A DNA stretch of 64,000 nt, taken from NCBI RefSeq assembly GCF_000005505.3, contig NC_016134.3, forward strand, positions 12,258,624 to 12,322,623. Direction: 5' to 3'. Shown here in pieces: positions 57,675-64,000 of the stretch (position 1 is its first letter; each line of letters starts with the position of its first letter). The DNA is from Brachypodium distachyon. Its lineage: Eukaryota > Streptophyta > Magnoliopsida > Poales > Poaceae. Below the pieces are notes generated by a model. The model was not told the DNA's origin. It searched no databases and was given only the letters and a program-made list of their open reading frames with translations. Made by a program: the position numbers and the translations under genes.

Positions 57675-60600
57675 TAGGCCTGGCTTACGAGCATACTCGA
57701 CTCGTTAAGCTTGTTAAGCTCAACGAACATCAAAGCCTGTTCGGCTCGGTTCGTTTACTGCTCGCGAGCGCTCGTCGGGCGCTCGTTAAGCTCGTTAGCA
57801 GCGAAAAAAATGGGCAGCATGTATGCCGAAAAACTGACAAACAAAACATTTGTACAACATTATAAATCATAACAGATTAACATGAGCCACCACTCCAGGC
57901 TCTCCAGCCAATCCACAAAGCAAAAGAACTGTCCATGTATCCATCAGACCATCAATCAAATAATCATTACATCACAAAAGGCCGTACGTTCAAAACACAA
58001 AACAACGCTCAAGTCCAGCACAATCATATAAGCATGTAGCAGCAAAAGAGCCGAAGAAGCATAACAAACAAACTAGTTGCTCTCAACCACCGACTCCGGG
58101 AATGGTATGACCTCCACATCATCGTCACTATCTTCTTCCTGCCATGAGTTCAGCTATTTTAGTATGCACAAAAGAATTAAATTTGTACAAGTGCAATGAA
58201 AGAAAATAGCAGCAAGTAAACTTACTTCAACTATTGTAGGCTTCATCATATTAATTTTTGAACCTTTAATGAAACTAGAAGCACAAACTAGTGCCTCAAC
58301 CATACTAGGGCGAAGTGAGCTGCGGTAGTCATCTAGAACTCTACCTCCTGTAGAGAATGTGGACTCCGAAGACACACTTGTTGCCGGTATAGTCAAGAAG
58401 TTTCTTGCCATTTTTGCAACTATAGGAAACCTGTGAGCATTGAGCTTCCACCAATCAAGAACTTTGAAATTAGTATCCTCAATGGGATGATTTTTGTCCT
58501 CTAGATAGCTTGTCAGTTCAGATTTGCTTGGGTTTGCATTTGTCTCGGCCAAGAATGACTTAAACCCACTAGAAAGTGTAGACATAGTAGTAGTTGACCT
58601 ACTAGAACTTGCAGTTTGTCTAGTCTCATTGCTCTCACCATTTTTCTCTCGATGTTGCATCTCATACTTGGAAAAAAGAGCAGAGAATTCTGTTTTTATG
58701 TCTTTTGCCTCATTTGATCCTTTATTCTCTCCATACAACTCTTTGAAACAATACTCCACAAGCCTTAACTTGAACCGAGGATCAAGAATGCAAGCAATCA
58801 CCATCACATTGTTCTTCTTGTTTCTTCTATCTCTCCCGTTGTCATATAATTGCTCTTCTGCATAGCTGCTGTCCCAATACTTGTCAAATTTATCAAGCAT
58901 TGCTTTACCCATTGCTCTCAAGCCCTCATCCTCTGATCGAACAGCATGTGTGTTCACAACAATCTTAACATTTAATATGTATGGATAAAAGATGTTGGCG
59001 GTGGGGTAATTTGATCCAGATAAAACTGTGGTCACTTCAGCAAATGAATTCAATATGGGTTGAATAGTGCTAAATAAATTCCAATCACGATTACTAGGGT
59101 TCCATGCATAGGTAGAATCTACTAGAGCATACTCATTCAAAGCTGGCTTATATTGTTTGAGAGCAACTAGCATTCTGTTTGTAGAGCCCCATCTTGTTGC
59201 AACATCTAGGCATAACCCTCTTCCAATTGGAATGTTAAGGGACTTGCAAATACCCAGAATTCTATGCATGCGAGACGGTGACTTCTTCAAGTACTTCACA
59301 GCCTCTCTAAGTTTGGAAATCAAAGGTTCAAGATGTGCTATCCCATCATTGACTATCAGATTGATAATATGTGCACAGCAACGGACATGGAAATACTCAG
59401 GCACGAAATTAGGTGAGCTCCTAGCGGCAAACTTGCCCACCAAACACCTACATCATTGGAGGATGCATTATCCATAGTCATAGTGATTACTTTATCCTCT
59501 ATTTCCCATTGTTGGCAGCACTCAAAAACAGCTTGAGATATAACAATGCCTGAGTATGGTGGATCTAGCTCAATAAAATTAAGAACACGGCTGTGCATGC
59601 ACCACTCGTCATCTATGAAATGGGCAACCACGGCTAGATAGCACAAATTTTGATTTGAAGTCCAAAGATCACATGTCAAACTAATGCTTTCAACAGATCT
59701 AAGTTGCTTCTTGAGTATTTCTTTTTCAGAAAGATAAACCTTCATGCATTCTTTCCGGATGGTCTTTCTACCAATGAATTTATATGATGCATTCATATAT
59801 CTCGTGAGTATATTGAACCATGCATGTTCGACCATCCTAAAAGGATATTCATGTGCAATTATCATTTTTGCAATGATCATCTTGCATTCAGCATGATCAT
59901 ATTCATGGTTAACGATGAGAGAGGCACCTGGCTTTTCTGGATCAAATGCAATGGTCCCTTGACGAAGTGCCCGTGCCTTCTTATTCTGGATTTGATAGCA
60001 TGAATCCCTATGCCTGTTCAAGCTTGTTGTCCCTCCTTGATAGCACAACAAACTTAAGCAGCCTAAGCACTTTGCCTTTTCGACAACTTCATCTGGTCTC
60101 CTTTTTGATACAGCTTTGACCAATTTAAAGTACTTCCAACACTCTGCACGCTTCACTCTAGTTTTCTTCTTCGCAACTACAGCAACCCCACTCTTCTTCT
60201 TTCTCTTCCCAGCAGCAACCTCTGTCCTTGACATCTGAGTTTACGTGATATCAACAACATCATCACCTTCTTCTTTGTTATCCTCGCCATGGCAATGATC
60301 AGACATCTTGTCATTCTCATGGTTCTCTGCCTCATCAACATCTTCAATCTCTATCCATTCATCCTAATAAAGTAAAGTTTAAACACAAATAATTCAGTGC
60401 TTGAATAACTACCAAAAAGGAAGACAATGAGATGAATAGCTACCAATTGGGTACAACCATACAACACAGCAATCAAATGGTTCCATTTATAATCAATTTG
60501 ATAGAACAAAAGACACTAGTACTTACCGAATCTTCATCAGCGTCATGCACCTCTCGGTCATGGATTGCAGCTACATCTTCTTGCGCCTCTCGGTCATCAA

Positions 60601-61363
60601 CATAGCTAGGTCTTTGAGGACGTGCGGGTACAGGTTGTCCAGTACCTTGGACTCGTGGTGGCGGCTTTGTTGGCTTTGTTGCAGTTGATGGAGAATCCGA
60701 CCGCGAACGCGAGTTCGACGAAGACTTCGTCGGAGGACGCCGCCCTGGATTCTTCTTCACCGAGTCCATTGCCACTTGCCATCAAACCAGAGGTCAGAGC
60801 CTCAGAGGTATGCAGACATGCAGTCCCCGATTGAACTAGAGGACAGAGAGAGGAGGGAGGCAGGAGGAGGGGCCGAGCGCCCGAGCGGGGGTGCTTACCT
60901 GTGGACGTACTGCGGGGTCGGCGGCGGCGGCCGGAGGACGGAGGGACGGCGGGAGCGGCCGGAGAATGGAGGGACAGCGGCGGCGGGGAGGCGAGGAGCC
61001 GAGGACTCCGTGCACCGTGCTCATGCCCTGTGCGTGCGTGACTGTGGGTTGACGAACCAGAGCGCAGAGGAGACCAATCGAGTAGGCTTTTGCCCTCCCT
61101 AACAACTCTTGGCCTCGTGGGCTTGTTGGGCTGCATGTTCGGGAGTGAACTGCTGGGCCTAACGAAGTAACGAGCGATTCTGGGTTTGTTCGATTGATTT
61201 TCGCCAGATAACGAGCAGCTCGCGAGACTCGTTAGCTCGACCCGTTAAGCTCGTTAGTGTTAACAAGTTTTAGGAGATACTCTACTCGGTTCGTTAGCCT
61301 AACGAGCCAAGTATCAAACGAGTCGAGCTACTCTCCGAGTAACGAGTAAAATGTCCAGGCCTA
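57675..61363 (-). mobile_element. hAT transposon (3,689 bp) nested in the gypsy RT/RNase H
   Basis: The ends TAGGCCTGG and CCAGGCCTA form the terminal inverted repeats. The flanking 8-bp duplication GCCGAGAG is exact (57667-57674 and 61364-61371). Subterminal regions are rich in ctcgttaagctcgtta-type motifs in both orientations, typical of hAT transposase binding regions. It contains one transposase gene on -. Removing the element and one duplication restores the gypsy frame LVAEREGK. Confidence 0.95.
58154..60775 (-). pseudogene. hAT transposase (BED finger, dimerisation domain), nearly intact
   Basis: Exon 1 is 60527-60775 (MAMDSVKKNPGRRPP..., donor g|gtaagt) and exon 2 is 58154-60363. A BED-type zinc finger follows a basic stretch (AKCLGC ... 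HRDSC, about 60000-60080). The RNase-H-like catalytic region includes LTCDLWTSNQNLCYLAVVAH and TMDNASSND, then CAHIINLIVNDG, TRWGSTNRML and CILDPRFKL. The C-terminal hAT dimerisation domain reads DWWKLNAHRFPIVAKMARNF and SVSSESTFSTGGRVLDDYRS. Two lesions are seen: TAA at 60241-60243 in exon 2 (DIT-stop-TQMSRTE) and a one-base frameshift near 59430. The protein would be about 800 residues. Confidence 0.88.
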
Positions 61364-61371
61364 GCCGAGAG

Positions 61372-61811
61372 GGAAAAACAAGTCCCGGGGGCTGACCAAG
61401 GGGGGCCAGAGGGTCCCGGTGAGCCAGAGGAACCCCCGGTTACCACGTCTACCCCTGTTGCGCGATGCCCGGGTACGGTACCTGCAGGTCCAGAAGCTTC
61501 TGCTTGGGATCCTTCTCGCTTCACGGAAGCTGCGCCATTACTTTCAGGCGCACAACATCACGGTGGTGTCGGGGTTCTGTCTAGAGCGGGCCCTCGTCAA
61601 CTGTGAAGCCACCGGGAGGGTGGCCGAGTGGAGAATGGAGCTTGCGGAGTTTGGACAACGTTTCGCGAATACTAAAAGCATCAAGAGCGCCGCTCTCGCT
61701 GACTTTGTCGTGGAGTGGACGTCAACGGCCACAGAGGAAGAAGAACCGGAAGCAAGCCTTCCCGGAAAGTTGGACGAGGGGTACTGGATCATGTACTTCG
61801 ACGGCGCCTTC
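61372..61811 (+). pseudogene. gypsy RNase H, first part after hAT
   Basis: Reading resumes in the RT/RNase H connection: RYLQVQKLLLGILLASRKLR, HYFQAHNITVVSGFCLERAL, GRVAEWRMELAEFG, LADFVVEWTST and MYFDGAF. It is cut at GAF by the copia-type LTR. A frame disruption occurs near 61410. Confidence 0.8.
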
Positions 61812-63132
61812 TATTGGGAATATGCCCTAGAGGCAATCATGTATGATGTAATTCCCAATGTATTCATAAATATTATTAAGTTGTCCTTGTTTGAACATCT
61901 GATATGTATCATTGAATATGTGATTTGATTGTGGAACTATGTATTCATGTTGTTCATACTAAATTGTCCTTAGTCATTAAGGTTGTGCTGGACACATAAC
62001 CTAGACTAATGTGAAAGTTGGCTGATGACTCGGTTCCACTTGTCATGGGCATGGTGATGTCATTCCAGCTTACACGGACTCGGCTAAAGAGTTTAGCGAG
62101 TCGGACTGACCCATATTGAGATGCAACGAGTAGGTCGTCATTTGCATGTCTCAATCAATGTAATCCTTAGACCTGAGGTTATCGCACAATCCGAGTTGTG
62201 GATCACCAACTTAGGTTCTGTCAAACGTTGTTCCGTAACAGGGCAGTTATAAAGGCAGAGTTTGGGTTGACTGAGAATCAAGCTGTGTGATATGGATAAC
62301 CAAGATGGGATTTTGCCCCTCCGACTGGAGAGATATTCTCTGGGCCCTCTCGAGTGATATGATTCGGGAAGCATGGCCATGCGCGACTTGGTTAACTGTT
62401 AACCGGGTCGATCGACTAAGAGTTAGTCGGATGAATCGTATATCACAGATCGAGAAGAGAGTTGAACTATTAAAGGGATGACGATTAATCGCCTATAGTT
62501 CGACAAGGTATATCGTGAGGCAAAAGGGACTAAGACGTATGTCACATTGGAAGGTACGTCGTCATGACTCGATGGTACTTGAGAGTCGGCACGTTCTGCT
62601 AGGAGCCGCTACCGATTGATCGATTGTGAGTCGGACTCCAATCGTGTCCAAGTCGCCATGAGCCTGCGGGGTCACACACTTAAGAGCGGGAGCAAGTATT
62701 TGGTCGAGTTGGACCCGAACTGGAATTGGGCTGACAATGCGAGTTGGACTCGCAGGGTGGATGGGCCACAAGGCTTGGAGCCCACTTCCACTCGATATAT
62801 AAGCAGGGGCGTGGGATGCCTAAGGGGCACGGTTTTTCCACTCTCATGCGTTGAGAACCCTAGCCCGATTCAGTTCAACCGTCGCACCGGACCTAGCAGT
62901 CCGCCGCCGGAGCTCCTCCTCGCACGTGTGGATACCGGCAGAGGTGCTGTACGTTCAGCACTTCAACGATCGCGGGATTGGATCGGCTGGATCGGATCGA
63001 GGGACTGCACTGCATCAAGGCGCCGCATCAATAATCCGCAACTGCGCGTCTAGTGGTAATCCTCGTGGCCTTCTACCTCGGCTAGATCTTGGGAGTTCGC
63101 GTAGGAAAAGTTTTTGTTTATCTCTACGCGCC
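61812..63132 (+). mobile_element. Copia-type solo LTR (about 1.32 kb) in gypsy RNase H
   Basis: It starts tattgggaatatgccctaga, which matches the well-known grass copia LTR start TGTTGGGAATATGCCC with the first bases mutated. An internal TATA (gatatataagcagg, about 62794-62807) is followed by leader-like sequence. The gypsy frame GAF|TFCLLGAGAGVV is restored if it is removed. A 5-bp repeat CCTTC (61807-61811 and 63133-63137) is the likely target duplication. The right terminus is not a clean CA, so that boundary may be off by several bases. No copia coding region is present. Confidence 0.75.
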
Positions 63133-63137
63133 CCTTC

Positions 63138-64000
63138 ACCTTCTGCCTGCTGGGCGCCGGTGCCGGAGTGGTGATCGAGTCGCCCACTAGAGATGAACTC
63201 AAGTTCGTGATACAGCTCGACTTCGCCAACTCCACCAACAACACAGCAGAGTACGAGGGGCTGCTAGTCGGGCTAAGCGCGGCGATCTCCCTCGACATCA
63301 AGCGCCTGGTTGTTCGCGGGGACTCACAACTCATGATAAACTAGGTGAACAAGGACTACGACTGCCCCCAAATGGCAGCGTACGTGGAAGAAGTGCGAAA
63401 ACGGGAGTCCAAGTTCAAGAGACTTCGGTTTGAGCACGTGAAGCGTAAGGACAACTTTGTTGCGGATGAACTGTCCAAGTGGGCAGCGGAATGCAGCAAG
63501 GTGCCTCCTGGGGTGTTCATACAGAGGCAGTTAAAGCCCTCTGTCGATCCCAAGACGGTTGCCGGGGAAGCCTCTCCGGCAACTCAAGGAGACCCCGCAG
63601 CTGCGGGGCACCATGCCACCAAGCTTGTGGCATGCACGAGCCGGGAACCGCTACCCTGGGGGGGGCGGATATTATTCGCTACCTCAGGGATGGGACCCTC
63701 CTGGAGGAAGACGTTGCCGCGGAGTGAGTGGCCTGGCAAGCTAAAATGCACGCTCTTGTAGATGGGGATCTATACCGGAGGCGTCCTAACGGAGTTATGC
63801 TCCTCTGCGTGCCCCAGGAAGAAGGGTGCACGCTGCTGGAGGATATCCATCGAGGCACGTGCTCGCACCATGTGGACTCCGGGGCGCTAGCTGGGAAAGC
63901 ATTCCGACACGGCTTCTACCGGCCAACAGCATTAGCCGATGCCGAACAACTAGTCAAGACCTGTAAAGCATGCCAGTTTCATGCAAAGAAGAGCAACCAG
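63138..64000 (+). pseudogene. gypsy RNase H second part and integrase zinc region
   Basis: RNase H continues as GAGAGVVIESPTRDELKFVI, NNTAEYEGLLVGL and LVVRGDSQLMIN, with TAG at 63342-63344 in place of a sense codon. It goes on with VNKDYDCPQM and HVKRKDNFVADELSKWA. After a frameshift near 63650 and TGA at about 63724, the frame DGDLYRRRPNGVMLLCVPQE, IHRGTCSHH and CKACQFHAKK is the HHCC zinc-binding domain of integrase. It is cut by the window end. Confidence 0.85.

Larger units (their letters stand above)
52870..64000 (+). mobile_element. Ty3/gypsy retrotransposon, partial and nested
   Basis: The domain order gag, zinc knuckle, protease, reverse transcriptase, RNase H and integrase zinc-binding region is that of Ty3/gypsy. 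The element runs off the right edge of the window, so the 3' LTR is not seen. It is interrupted by a hAT transposon (57675-61363) and by a copia-type solo LTR (about 61812-63132). Many stops and frameshifts show it is inactive. Confidence 0.85.

Noticed and set aside
57675..57840. Foldback or gene-like reading of the ctcgttaagctcgtta repeats
   Set aside because: They are subterminal repeats of the hAT element, matched at the other end near 61200-61340.

Overview
This is a nuclear plant DNA window, almost certainly from a grass of the Pooideae (wheat, barley, oat, ryegrass or Brachypodium relatives). The evidence is plant gene families with GT-AG introns, GC-rich first exons, Stowaway MITEs with CTCCCTCC termini, and grass-type Mutator, hAT, LINE and LTR elements. 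No species is claimed. Four ordinary genes look intact: an OBERON-type PHD-finger gene (10.3-17.3 kb), RAMP4/SERP (21.4-23.5 kb), a polyol/monosaccharide transporter (25.9-27.6 kb) and the U2AF large subunit (46.6-52.1 kb). All are on the + strand and appear functionally unrelated.

Layout. 1-9.4 kb is a gene-fragment and repeat area. It holds a tandem array of about 650-bp units, each carrying a symplekin-like exon fragment and a short palindrome, then a Stowaway MITE, an F-box remnant, and a 1.3-kb inverted duplication of an F-box-protein-like sequence that would fold into a long hairpin. 9.4-17.3 kb is the OBERON-type gene. Its 5.2-kb second intron holds a 399-bp hAT-like MITE and repeated antisense pieces of another gene. 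17.3-25.9 kb carries RAMP4/SERP, MITEs and a 411-bp tandem duplication. The transporter gene follows.

27,827-40,232 is one Mutator-like element (83-bp terminal inverted repeats, 9-bp target duplication). It has a decayed MuDR-type transposase and a small opposite-strand gene. Two 3.3-kb solo LTRs of one LTR-retrotransposon family have interrupted it, each with its own 5-bp target duplication. 40.4 to about 46.2 kb is an L1-type LINE on the - strand, with its 5' end next to the U2AF promoter.

From about 52.9 kb to the window end lies a broken Ty3/gypsy element (LTR, gag, protease, RT, RNase H, start of integrase). A 3,689-bp hAT transposon with an exact 8-bp target duplication is nested in it, and so is a 1.3-kb copia-type solo LTR. 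Both nested elements can be excised on paper so that the gypsy reading resumes. Nothing resembles a prokaryotic operon, CRISPR array or organelle insertion. The most notable items are the nested transposon stratigraphy, the hairpin F-box locus, the symplekin-exon/palindrome array and the splice-site peculiarities of U2AF and RAMP4.
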